Below, one piece after another: positions 24,246-36,600 of a stretch of 64,000 nt of DNA. This DNA comes from Lophius americanus (taxonomy: Eukaryota > Chordata > Actinopteri > Lophiiformes > Lophiidae). The notes below the pieces were generated by a model, which saw only the letters and a list, made by a program, of their open reading frames with translations, did not search any database and was not told the origin of the DNA. Each line of letters starts with the position of its first letter. The first letter of the stretch is position 1. Where the stretch lies: NCBI GenBank assembly GCA_037951165.1, contig JBBDHG010000133.1, positions 825,001-889,000 of the forward strand, given 5' to 3'. Made by a program: the position numbers and the translations under genes.

Positions 24246-24266
24246 GGGGGGGGGGGGGGGGGGGGG
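24246..24266 (+). repeat. Homopolymer of 21 G
   Basis: An uninterrupted 21-base G run in the putative plcg1 promoter or leader. It is able to form G-quadruplexes and is prone to sequencing length error. Confidence 0.9.
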
Positions 24267-24679
24267 TTTCTGAGGGGTGAAACAAGCACCGATCGTTCTT
24301 TTAGCCCAAATAATGCTAGCTCCCACCGGACCCGTTTCCACGCTGTGAAAATAGCCAGACGTTTCTTTTTATCCCACTCATCAACCGTTCGCCACCAGTT
24401 GTGTGAGCAATAATGTGATGCCTCAGGATTCAAAAGAAACTTTATTTTTCTCTTGAAACAGCCTGGAGCGCGTTACTAGGCCTGATGGTAGAGTTTCGAA
24501 TCAGTTGATCTCCCTTCTGCTAGATTTGAGGAAAAGTTAGGATTTGTTTAATCCGCACGTTTTATCCTGTATCAACAATGTATTTACATTTCTTTTAGTA
24601 GTTGAACATGCTTCTGTTATCTTTAACAGCGTTTTGCTTGGACTAATTACTGACATATCAATGTCGAAAACAGAAAAAA

Positions 24680-24681
<2 letters not shown>

Positions 24682-24710
<29 letters not shown>
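24682..24710. repeat. AT microsatellite
   Basis: About 14 AT dinucleotides in the presumed first plcg1 intron. Confidence 0.95.
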
Positions 24711-24713
<3 letters not shown>

Positions 24714-25408
24714 TCTTAGTATTTTCACCTTTATACATCATAATATGTTTTTATTTGGATTTATTATGATATCTCTATTTTTTTTATTAGGCAGTAAGTC
24801 CTGGAGTGGATGTGATGAAAGCAAGATAAATGGGCATGAGTTTATATCGAATGATTGGGTCAGAGCCTCTCCAGAATTGCTTGTTAGGTGTTCCTGGTCT
24901 GCAGTGGTCACTACCTACCCACAGTGGTCTGAGGAAAGACAGCTGATGAACAGCTACAAGGTCATAGGTCGCCCAAGAGCCATTGATGCTGTTGGGAATG
25001 AATGCTAGGCTGTTTAGTTTGAGCTCACGGAAAAATAAATTGTAAGACAAATTACTGAAACGTTTCAGGGTGGTTCTTATAGAATGGTGTACACAGTTCC
25101 CGGCAAGGGAATGGCCTATACTATATAAGGAAGGTGGTTATAATCTTATGGCTGGTGTGTGAAATGTGAATATAAATAGAGTAGAGTTATCGAAATATAC
25201 TTACATATATAAAAACAAAAAATAATTCGACACTTCTGTCATAATTTTTTTAAGTATAGATACATGTATTATATAGGATCAATTACGTTTTACTAAGAGC
25301 AAGTCTCCTTGCACTGACACTGCCTTATTAAGGGTGCACAGCATTTACATACAAGAAGTCCCTGGGTAATTGTTATTTCATGGGTTTCCCCCTCTTCTCT
25401 TGCTGTAG

Positions 25409-25479
25409 GTATCCCTGTCTAGGCCTGCACTGAGCAGATTGTTCTGAGAGGAAACGGACAACAAACGGGGGAAGTGAAC
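25409..25479 (+). other. Probable 5'UTR part of the plcg1 ATG exon
   Basis: The acceptor CTCTTGCTGTAG ends at 25408 and the plcg1 ATG is at 25480 in a GTGAACATGG context. The gap is short and plausible as untranslated leader in the same exon. Confidence 0.5.
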
Positions 25480-28400
25480 ATGGCTGGGACATCAAGCTTC
25501 TTTTCCAATGGACCTGTTCCGTGGATGGACAACGACACAGAGATGAACAACCTGTACCGAGACCTGGAGCTGGGCACAGTCCTGACACTTTTTTATTCAA
25601 AGAAGTCCCAGCGGCCAGAGAGACGGACATTTCAAGTCAAGCTGGAGACCAGGACTATTATCTGGACGCGGGGCACGGATAAAATCGAGGGAGAGAGTAA
25701 GTAGATACTAACTCAACCATGCAAAGACACAGAGTAATGTTTGTGACTCTGCTGAAGTGTTTTTTTTTTACATGCATTCAGAAATGAAAGTATTTGAGAA
25801 GAGATGTGAAGTGTTTAAATAACTCAACAAAAGCTTTAAGCACAAATTCAACAAGGTTTTTGTGGGCAGTTAATAAATGTTGATGTTATGATGATGAGGT
25901 CACTTCCAAAATCCTGTTGTAGGGCCCGAAGCTAAATGTCTTAATAATAGTCACTAAATGTGATGATATTTTTTGTTGAAGGTTTTAAAACCATAATTCA
26001 CAGAACACATGCATTCGGACCGTGGCTTACTTTGCGGTATCATTTGCCTCTTGAACATTGCTATGTTCCTTGTGGTAATTCAATTTGAAGGGTTTGATTA
26101 TGTTTGCTGTGCTGAACATTTTTGGGGTTGTTCCGCCGCATCTTCATTTATCCTGACTGTTGTTAAAAATTCCGAGATTTGTGTTTTCTGGTTCGCTGGT
26201 GTGATGTTTGTAGCCATGGTAGTTCATGCTTGGTGTGTACGTAACCGAATCGGCCTCAGTGAGGCTTCCCGGCCGACTGCCACCGATCACATCAGACAAG
26301 GGTTTCTGGTGCTGATCGATTACCTGATCGGTAGGTGCACCTCTAGCATTTAGGCAAATTTCGGCAGAACTGTCTGGGTCTCCACTACTAAAAAGGTTGG
26401 GATTGTCTGTAAATCATTAACAAATTGTAATGAAAGTTATTTTCCATCAACGTCAATGAAATTGACATCCAGATTTTTGCCATTATCTGTGATTGCTTGG
26501 GGGTGTATTGCCCTATGAGACGGGCAAATCTGTGAAAGCGGCATTTATTTTGAATGTACATAGAGGTTTTGGAAAAAACGTGCTGCTTTTACTCAGACGC
26601 ATTGTCTTATATTCCGCTATATGGTGACTGCATTCCGTTTTTCATTGATATTTTGAATAATATAAAAATATTTTTTAAACTGGAGGAGTAACAAATTTAT
26701 TACGGTTGTCAAATGATGGACAAATCACATATCCGGAACAAACGCAGCATGGACATAAAATAAAATAATCTTTCACTGCATTAATAGTACTAAACTATAG
26801 TTCACCAAAAAGCTGACATTCAGGTTAATCTACAACAAAACGGTGTGTATAACTGGGGACAGGCAAGCCTTCAGTCAGTTATTAAGTTGCCTGTCTGTCG
26901 GGTAGCAGGATGCCCCTGCACAGCTGCACTATGCTCCGGATGCAGCAGAAAAGAGCACACACACATACAAGGCAAAAAAAGACAGCAGGTTTGTATTTTC
27001 CTTCAAAATAACAATATCATCATCAATGTCGTTAAGGGTTTCTCACATGAGCTGATAGTCGCCATTTGATACTCCTGAAGAGGTGAAATGGACCTTGGCT
27101 GCTGATTAATGGACAGAAATCGAATCAGGGTTTTTGACTGGAAGTGTATAATCATTTGGGAACAATTTGGACCGTTGTATTGACCTCTTATCGGTTGTAT
27201 TAGCAGAATGACTTCCATTTACTATGGAAACAACATTACGGTGTTTTGCCAAATATGAGAAGAAGAAACTTACAATTTTGGACCATGTAGAGTATTTTGC
27301 ACATTTATCCCCTAGATTAATTTAATATTTAATGCACACAAGGTTAGTATATCATGCCAACAAAGAACTGGCAGCAGATATTAATTGTGGATCACTGCGT
27401 CATGATAGAATGCAGGCCCGTTTTAATAAAGCAGGGATGTGATCTTGCAGAACACATGGTGGTGGATTGGTGAGTGTATGCAGGGCATATCATAAATAAC
27501 GTTTAAAAAAAACAGATAATAATAATGTATCCTTTATTGATCAACAGCCATACACAATACAAAATAGTGAGATCATTTCTCTGCATTTGACCCATCCCTG
27601 AGTGATTGGTGAGGCAGCCCCTCGAAGATCCCGGGGAGCTATGGTTTAAAGGTTTTGCTCAAGGACCCTACGACAAGTAGACCCTGCTGGAATTCGAACC
27701 GGCTACCTTCCGATGTTCTGATTGGGAGACAGCCGCTCTACCCACTGAGCTACAGCTGCCCCAAAGATGTCCCAAACTTAATTAAAAGCTGCCCCAAACT
27801 TAATTAAAAGCTGCCCCAAACTTAACTAAAAGCTGCCCCAAACTTCACAAAAACTGTGAATGGGTGATTACAGTACCCTTCAGAGCACCCTTTACAAAAA
27901 AATTTGCAAAATGAGATGCAAAAAATATCTTTATTGTATATATCCAATATCTTTAATTGAAATTCTTCACAAAAATCTAATGTTGAACTCAAGTAATGAA
28001 ACATTACCGTCTTAACATACTACAAATGTTTTTTCTCAGACATGTTTGCCGCAAAAATATTGGCATCCTGCTTTCCTGCTTTTTTTAAATATTTTGAGCG
28101 GCCCTCCATTGCCACAAAAAAAGCCTGAAGTCTCCTTCTGTCGTGTATGATGAGGGTTGAAAACATACGGAGAATATCTGAGACCATTCCGCCATACAAA
28201 AACTCTCCAGCTCCAACAGATTCTGAGGTTCTCCTCTGCATTATATCCCTCAGATGTTCTGTGGGGTTTAGGTCAGGTGAGTGAGATGACCATGGCAAAA
28301 CCTTTATTTTCGTGATCTCTGAGATTAGAGATTTTCTTGTATCCATTGCTACTATTGTGCAGCTGTAAAACTTTTCTTGGCACATTATTGCTGTGTTTTC

Positions 28401-30601
28401 TGGTATTTCCCATTGTGAAGTACGTCAAAGAGAATTACTCCTCTGTCATCTCATGTTTACACCCCAGTGGAACAAAGTCATTGTTCACCACCTCAGAGTT
28501 CCTACTTAGGCAGGAGAACTGAAAAATATAAAATAGAACTGGAAATTTGCTTCTCTTACTTTTTCTTTTATATTAAGAATGTAATTTGTCTTTTAATTGT
28601 ATTACTTGAATAAAAGTTTAGATTCTTGTGAATGACTTGAACTAAAGGCCATGAAACCTAAATGTAGACCCTCTCATCTACTTAATTTTGCTCATGTCTG
28701 CAAAAACTATTAATATTTTCCATGCAGCTGCAGATACATGCAGTATGGCATGGCTGATAGGATCACTAACAGACTACTAAAGGAGCTTCAACCTTAAAAT
28801 AATGCTGTGTCCTTGGTTTGGGCACATTTAGGCTTGAGTGAATATGATACCTAACTCAAGGAGAGAAAAAAAATCACAGCTTCAGTTGTTCAGCATTATA
28901 AGAGTGGTGACCATGTCAGAGAACTTTGCAAGCCTTGTAAAAAGGAAAGCATATGTATTAGTCATATGTTAATTGTAATCGTAATCAGGGTTAAAGTTAA
29001 AGTCCTACTGCAAAGTTGCAACTAGAATTAAGCGATTTTGGCTGGATGGAACGTTTTTTGTTTTCATGGCGGACTTTCCAAATGTACTTCCACAGTCTAA
29101 AACGCTCCACAGCTCTAGCACTTATGTGGAGTGACGTGGAAACCTCCTATTCCAGTTTTTTTAGCCCACCACATACCCCGAAGCCCTCTCATGTTTACAA
29201 GCCTTGCTCATAGGCACTGAAGTAGGGTACTTGAGGATGAAGATTGTCCTTTCAAGCAAATACCCCACAACACGGCACATTGCTGGATATGACCAAACGT
29301 CCTGTCCGGCGGTCCATACGCATGAGCCTTAGGCACTCATGGCCCTGTCGTTGGTTGACCAGCTGTCTTTTTTTGGACCACTTTGGTAGTTACTAACCGC
29401 TGCAGACGAGGAACAACGAACAAGACAGTTCTGGTTCTGGAGATACTCTTACTCAGTCAACTAGTCTGTACAATTTGTCTAATTTTTTTTCTCCAGATAT
29501 GTTAAATAAAAAGATCCAAGCTGTCACTGTTTTTGTTTTTGATGAACTTCATAACTAAAATTTTGTATTTAAATTTTGTCTAGCGACATCAAACTAAATC
29601 TGAGTTTCGGACAGCCACACGGTTATGTCACCTCTCCAATAAGCATTTTGTTTGTTTTTTTATTTTAATTTAAATGCTGACCAACAAAAGTACTGAGATA
29701 AAAACATTACTTATTTGGCGGAGGTAAAAAAAACATATGAAATCCTTGATTATGTCATCTCTTTTGGGTATTTTGCTTCTTTTTGATGCCTGGCACAAAA
29801 TGTTTTAACCTGCCGCTTGAAGTTTTACTGACTAAATGTTTAACTGAGACGATATCCAGGATTTCCGTCTATTTTGAAAATAATCCTTATTTGTAATGTG
29901 CCTTTTCCCAGTAGTGTATGTTATATTCAGGTTTAGGGAGAAATATCATGACTTATCGATAGAAGATATTGTGTTTGCTCGGTATCGGCCCTGATACTGG
30001 ATGAGCTCTTGCTGTGTAGCAATTACATTTCATCAACTGTATCCTTGAAATTTCTCCGTGAGTAATGAAGCTATCATCAGGTAGTTTTTGCATCTGTCTA
30101 TATGTGTGAGCGTAGATGGAATTACTTGCACATGCCTACGGAGGTTGTCATCTCTGACCTGCTTTTTCCATTACTCACACAAAAGGGCACATGTTTCTCA
30201 CTTCAGACTTGTGATGTCATTTCTAGTCTAAACACCTACTTTCTTTAGCAAAATACACAGCCTATTTATGTGACAAATAAAGCAACAATTTAGTGTCGAA
30301 CTAGGCTTGCGGCATCACAGTTGCCCAATCAGGATTTACTTTGAGATTATTTATATTTGTATGAAAATCAGGTTACTGCTGCTAAACGAGCACAGATCCA
30401 CCGTTGCTCCGTTTACATTGAAACAGAATCCATTTAGCTGCATACGTTTTTTATGGGGGCTAGGGAGTCCTTTGTTTATCGTTAACTAATATGATGTCAA
30501 AGGAGCTGATAAGGATCAGCTGATATATGACACAACACTAAAATATTCTTCACCTCCGGCCTGCACAGTCACAAGGATTTCATTTGCATTATAAATTAAA
30601 T

Positions 30602-30633
<32 letters not shown>

Positions 30634-33600
30634 GAAAACTGAAAAATGTCAGTGTTTAAAGTCCTATGTTCTGGTCAAACTGGCTACCAGAACAATTATT
30701 TTCATTATCGATCAATCCATTAATCCATGTCTGGACTTTTTTTTTTGTCTTTCTTTAGTATCAAGAAACAAAACTTTTAATTTCTGAAGGTTAGCAGCAA
30801 ATGTCCTGTCATTGTAACTGAAATTGTTTTTAATATCTGTTTATATAATCGACAGTCTATTTTGTAAAATTACAGAATTTTTTTAGTCTGATCAATAGTC
30901 CAAAGCCCAAAACGATATTATGTTTCATGTGACTTACACTATTTTAAAATAGAAAAAAGCTACAAATCCTCTCATCTCAGAAACTGGAAGGAAAGTTTTC
31001 CTTGTTATGTTGAACAACAATGAAAACTTTCCTTGGCCAGTAAATCCACAACTTTTTGTCAGACTTAGAACAAATACTTTGAGGACTTGCTGATACTGAC
31101 TTCTGACTAATGATAACTCAATAGAAACATTGAAAAACATGTTACATTCAAAACATGTTGTTTTTTTCATCAGATGTTGCTTTGAAGTTGATGTTGCAGC
31201 AGTCAGTTGATGTGCTTTTTTCCACTGAATCTTTCATCTTTTGTCTGAAAGTCCAGAATGTGATGTAGTGATCTGTCAAATTTGGGGGTCAGCACGCTGA
31301 GAACACTGCAACACCCTCTACTATCTTCAACTGATAATGGCTAATCATCAAGAGGAATGTACTGGGTAAACGCCTCTTTAGTAAAGTATTTCATTGTCAA
31401 ACGTCACTTCAACTGTCTATCAGAGCATATTTTTCAGCCTGCTTCAATATGTCATCTTTGCTTAAATTAAAATATTTCTATTTAATGACATTGCTCCTGC
31501 TCCACCTACATTCACAGCTGTTGGAAGTTAATGTTACATTGCCATAAAGTGGCACGATTGCCATGAAGTGGACCTGTTGCCATACAGTTGTATAATTACC
31601 ATTGAGTGGTATCAGGTTCTATGGTATTGGACTAATTTAAATTGCATAAGTACATTACCTAAGTGTTGGCACTAAAAACTGTATCAGAACTTGTGCATCC
31701 TTGTTAGCAGCTAATTTTGGGAAAATAAATTGAATAGCTCCTTTAAACACAAAAAAAATGTTTTTGTTTGGAAAAACGGAATACAAATGGGGAAATTTAA
31801 CGTAATTCTGGTCCAGAACCCGTTACCAGTACTGTTGCAGTTCTGGTGATTATGGTGAGTAGTAGAATAGTTTGTGAGACAGGATGGAGTGCAGGAGGAA
31901 GTCGGGAGTGCATTGCAGGATACCTCCTCATCTCTTTTGTTAAGGTTACACCTCTGGCTATCTCTTTATTTCCTGCATCTGTGTGCGGCAGACTCAATTC
32001 AAATTGTTGTGAAAACTGTTCAGCCTGTCAGACATTCTTCACCCACAGCTCAAGTTTGCACAGTTTTGGTCGGGGAATGTAAGATATGGTGTATGATTAG
32101 AGAGAGAGAGCTATGGTTTGAGGAGACCCTTAAGCTCGACAAAAGAACCTGCTCACCTATACACATGCACAGATGTAGTGTGTAGGCGATGAAAGCACAG
32201 GAAGTGTGGTTTGGAGGCAGGAAGAGAAGCAGGAGCTTGTGTGTGCGCATTTTTAAACTGCTAATAATGCAGTGCTGATAGGGACCTGTTGAGCTACTTA
32301 AAAGCATATAAACTGGTCCCTGACTTTATGTTTACAGAGTTTATCATCAGTCCAGAGAAGGGAACCTAAACAGTTACATTATATGGCTGAATTTTCGTAT
32401 CACGTCTGATACATTTTGTACCGTACAGCCATTCTAAGCGGCTAAAAGTTGCACATTTTACCTAAAACATACTATCTTTAATGCCTTTTTAAAATGTTAT
32501 TCATTTCCATCACAAACTGGATTGTGAAACCGCTCTATTCAGATAACCAAATGGCATTGTTTAGTTGATTGTAGTGGTGATAGCAAAACAAGGTTGATTT
32601 TGGGGTCAAGAACTTCACTGTTTTCTCTATTGTAAATCGTTTAAAAATAAAACAATATTGTCTTATATCTTTCTTGAAGTGTGCCAATATGTGGTTTAGA
32701 ATTAACCTGCAGATGTTTTAAACATGTTTTTATCATAAATTATGAACTTGAGCGGTCTCCTCAAGATGTGATTACATTTCGTTTTTTCAGTTCTGAGCAG
32801 GGTTGTAGGAAATGGCATATTCTTTTAGTCACCCAAATGAATTTTTCAAAGCGAACCGTGACTTGAAGTTAACAAATGAGTTATTGAAGATTTTGTTGAA
32901 AGCATAAATGTTATCAGATTTGAAGCCTGACATGTCGTTTATTTTACATCTCTTCATGTGCAAGAAAATGTCAGTCCTTTTTTTTTTTTTGCTAACAGTT
33001 GCATGTTGCATGCATCTCCTCAGTTGACATTCGAGAGATCAAGGAGATCCGCCCAGGGCAGAAGTCCCGGGATTTTGAACGCTATGTGGAAGATTCAGCA
33101 ACACGACTGGACCAGGCTCACTGCTTTGTCATCCTGTATGGCACAGAGTTTCGCCTTAAATCCCTCAGCTTGGCAGGTATGCAAGACACCTAAAAAGGTT
33201 CACATGCCTTCCGATACAACTCGTGTATTATTCCTCCACATTACCACCTTGTGTTATCATGAATACCTCTGTTAATGATCATAAGCTACAAACGTTCAGC
33301 AGTTTGCCTGATCGTTGTTTTCTTTCTACGCCTTTTTGGCCGTTCTTAATCTTTGCTTGGTATATTGTTGGGACTTAAAATGAATCTTGTGCTTGAATAC
33401 CTAAAACGTCAGTGTTAGTTTAACATTGTAAAGATTGTAAAAAAGCCATACCAGTTTATTATTTGTTTTGCCCAATCATGACTTGGTCTAACTTGCACAG
33501 TACACAACACCAGAGCCACATCTTAATCATTGATTAATTGTAATTTTTCTGCGATAATGCTGTTTGGTTATCACATAAGGTACGACAGTAAATATATCAA

Positions 33601-36600
33601 TATATTCTGGTGTTAGACTGATAGACTCCTTATAGGAATTTAAGAGCCCCAGTAGATATGTCCTCTTTTCTTAGCTCGTTTTGGCTCTTGTGCAACATTT
33701 CTTAGACTGAACAATTTATATAGAAGTTGATCACAAGATCCATCAATCATGACAACATTCGGTAGCTGCAGCCTTGTAAAAGGATAAAATGTGGTTTATT
33801 TATATTCTAACCCTCTCAAAAAATGTAAGTGTAATAAAAAAAATGTATCTGACATCTAGCATTGGTTTTTCAGCAACCTCTGATGAAGAGATGACCATGT
33901 GGGTGAAGGGTTTAAACTGGCTTGTGGCCGACACACTGAAGTCACCCACACCACTCCAGATTGAGAGGTAAACCGTGCACAATGTTGCTGAATATCCCAA
34001 CTACACCTGAAGCTTTGAAATGATACAGTAAACACATGAATTGTAACAAGTCCCTTTTTGTCCTTTAACGTCTTAATGTAACATCTCTTATGTCCTTTTC
34101 AGATGGTTACGTAAGCAGTTCTACTCTGTTGACCGTAACAGAGAAGACAGGTATGTCTGTTCAATCGAAAAATGTAAATAGCCACAGGGAAATGTAATTA
34201 TAACTCAGTTGTTTGGCGACAGTTTTCTGTCCTTTCTCCCCTGTAACATCTATAACAAGTAGGCTAGCTTAACAAGAAGGGAGCGTGCCAATGGGCAGTG
34301 AAGGAACTAACAATTTAGCCACACACCAGCACCCCTTCCTGCAGCAGGAAACGGGACTGCAGAGGATGGACGAGATGTTAAAAGATGTTTGTCTGTTACA
34401 TCCCTGACAAAGTGCAAGCCATTGTTACAGTATTGTAGTGAAAGTGCATACAGTCAGTCTCAGCAGAGCAGGAGCAGCATGTGTTTGCAAGGTTTCAGTG
34501 GGACTGTAAATTTCAAAGTGATACCTCTATAGAACAAGATCTACAAAGTTGTTTTACGTGCCCATGTATGTGTTTGATTTGTCAACAAAACATGTGTATG
34601 TGTTAAGGATATCCTGTAAGGATCTGAAGAGCATGCTGAGCCAGGTCAACTACCGGGTTCCTAACATGAGGTTCCTCCGAGAGAAACTTCCGGTAACCTC
34701 CTTCTGCTCGTGATGGACCCCCCATCCCTCTTTTCTTTTACTATTACATGTCTGCTTCCTTTTATATATGATTCTGTGAGAGGCAGAATATCTACATTTT
34801 GTTTACAGTTGTTATGCTTTCATTTCTCTACTTTCCTTTAGGACTCAGAGTTGAGGAATGGAGATGTTTCCTTCAGCCAGTTCGCCCAACTTTATCGCGG
34901 CCTCATGTATGATGCTCAGAAAAATGTAGGTATAATGATTTTAACTAATGATGAACTACTCTATGTAAGTAGAGTAGTTCTGTCTGGTCACTTACATCCC
35001 CAACGCCACATCTGATGCCCGGCCAAGGCACCCTTTCTTCCCCCATCTGTCTGTTCGCAAATGGCTGCAAGATCAATATTGGCCCGTTAAATTCCCACCA
35101 AACTCCTCTGGTGGAGGCCATTAGGACACACACTCACACAGATGGGGAGGTAAACCGGCTGGGTGGGATCAGATTAAATGGATGACCTCAGAGCCTGTGG
35201 TGATGGACACAGACATCCTGTAAGGGGGTTGGCTGTTGTATTGATTTTATATGTTTATTATATACAAACAAAAAGAACATTCATTTACTGAAACCTTCCT
35301 TTCTGCCTATTGTCTTAGATGGAGATCCTGTTTTTACAGAGGTAGGTAAAAATTACACAAGCTCACACCACAGTGAATCTCTCTTCAGTGGCACAGATTT
35401 GTGTTTGCTGAAAGGCGTATCACTTTCTCTTCAAGCTTCATTGATAGACCAGAACAAAAGATCTCCCTCGACGACTTCAAGAACTTCCTCCTGGAGGCTC
35501 AAAAGGTAATGTCTCGCATGAGCTCCTGGACATCTAGTGTGTCACAGATTTGTTTCAGCCTCATGCAAAATACATCTATGTTTGTATGTGAATGCAGGAA
35601 ATGTGGGTCACAGACAACAACAAGGTTCAGGAGTTTATGTTCAGCTACCTGAAAGATCCACTGAGAGAAGTGGAGCAACCCTATTTTCATCAAGATGAGG
35701 TACACACTCTCTCATTGCTGTCTATTTCCTTTTGCCCTCTTTTCTCAATTCTCTTCATGCTTCCATCTTGATTTTTGATCATAAGTGCAAAGAATTTCCA
35801 CTTTTTGAGTGTTTTGTCGTGGCCACTGGTGTTTTTAGCATGGGAACGGAAGGGCTCACAAACTGAACTTCAGTCTAAAGCACCTCGTCCCACACAGTTA
35901 CGAGAGTATATTGACTGGTGCAACGAGTTCTGCAGAGAGCAAAGGATGCTTTTGTGGTCACTATAAAGCTTTGATTGACAAGAGGAGAGGTGGCTCCTGT
36001 GTGAGAGCCTGCAAGCGATGATGCAGTTTCCGTGTAGCAGTGAGGGCATGTCTAAAGGCCTTTTTCATGCTGAGATTACCTAAGAAGAAAACTGTTTTAT
36101 TAGAATAGAAGATGTTATTTTGTAATGAGGAATGACCTTGCAGGGTCCATAAGAGTACTGCGGAACCTGGGGATTTGGTATGTTTTGTCATGATCTGACA
36201 TCAGACGTTTCCACACATTTGAATAGGACACAGTTAGAATTCAAATGTAAACCATCTGGACTTGTGGACTGAACTCATTTGCACACTTAGCATGACAAGT
36301 CTTTGACATCTCATCAAGTCTGTGACAATGCATGTTTGCGAGGTGGCTATAATGTAGTGCTAGCTTTGCTTTCTTCGTTTGTTGTTTTTTTTTTTTTTAA
36401 AGGAGAAATCGACCCATTGGAATGGAAGCTAATGTTGATCAAATTAATAATTTACTTAATGAAAACTGTACGCAGGCTGTGTTGATTTACAGTATTACAG
36501 ACACAGACAATAGTTGGAATGCACATTGAACATTGCATCAGCTGTTACCTTTCTAGTAGTTGACATGAAATCTGTATTTATCTAACAAAAGGTTTGTTTT

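Larger units (their letters stand above)
23790..24480 (+). promoter_or_regulatory. Probable plcg1 promoter and first non-coding exon
   Basis: A GC- and CpG-rich stretch in otherwise AT-rich DNA, about 1 kb before the exon that carries the plcg1 ATG. It contains a GGA repeat (23826-23850) and a 21-G run (24246-24266). A good acceptor (ttgctgtag) ends at 25408, just before the ATG exon, implying an upstream 5' leader exon in this region. Its exact donor is not resolved. Confidence 0.5.
25697..33023 (+). other. First coding intron of plcg1, repeat-rich
   Basis: About 7.3 kb, the longest intron in the window. It holds a reversed SINE (27520-27762), a 22-bp tandem array (27771-27847), a Tc1-like transposase remnant (28020-28385), an ATT microsatellite (30603-30633) and a degenerate CCAT(A/G)AAGTGG repeat at about 31536-31610. 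The remainder is AT-rich and I see no exon in it. Confidence 0.75.

Noticed and set aside
26009..26353. 114-codon membrane-like open frame in plcg1 intron 1
   Set aside because: Several hydrophobic stretches but no recognisable family, no good start context and no exon signals; most likely chance in T-rich DNA or part of an unrecognised repeat.
27700..27762. Functional tRNA gene on the minus strand
   Set aside because: A and B boxes are intact, but the sequence continues into a SINE body and tail, and the acceptor stem does not close as a proper tRNA would.
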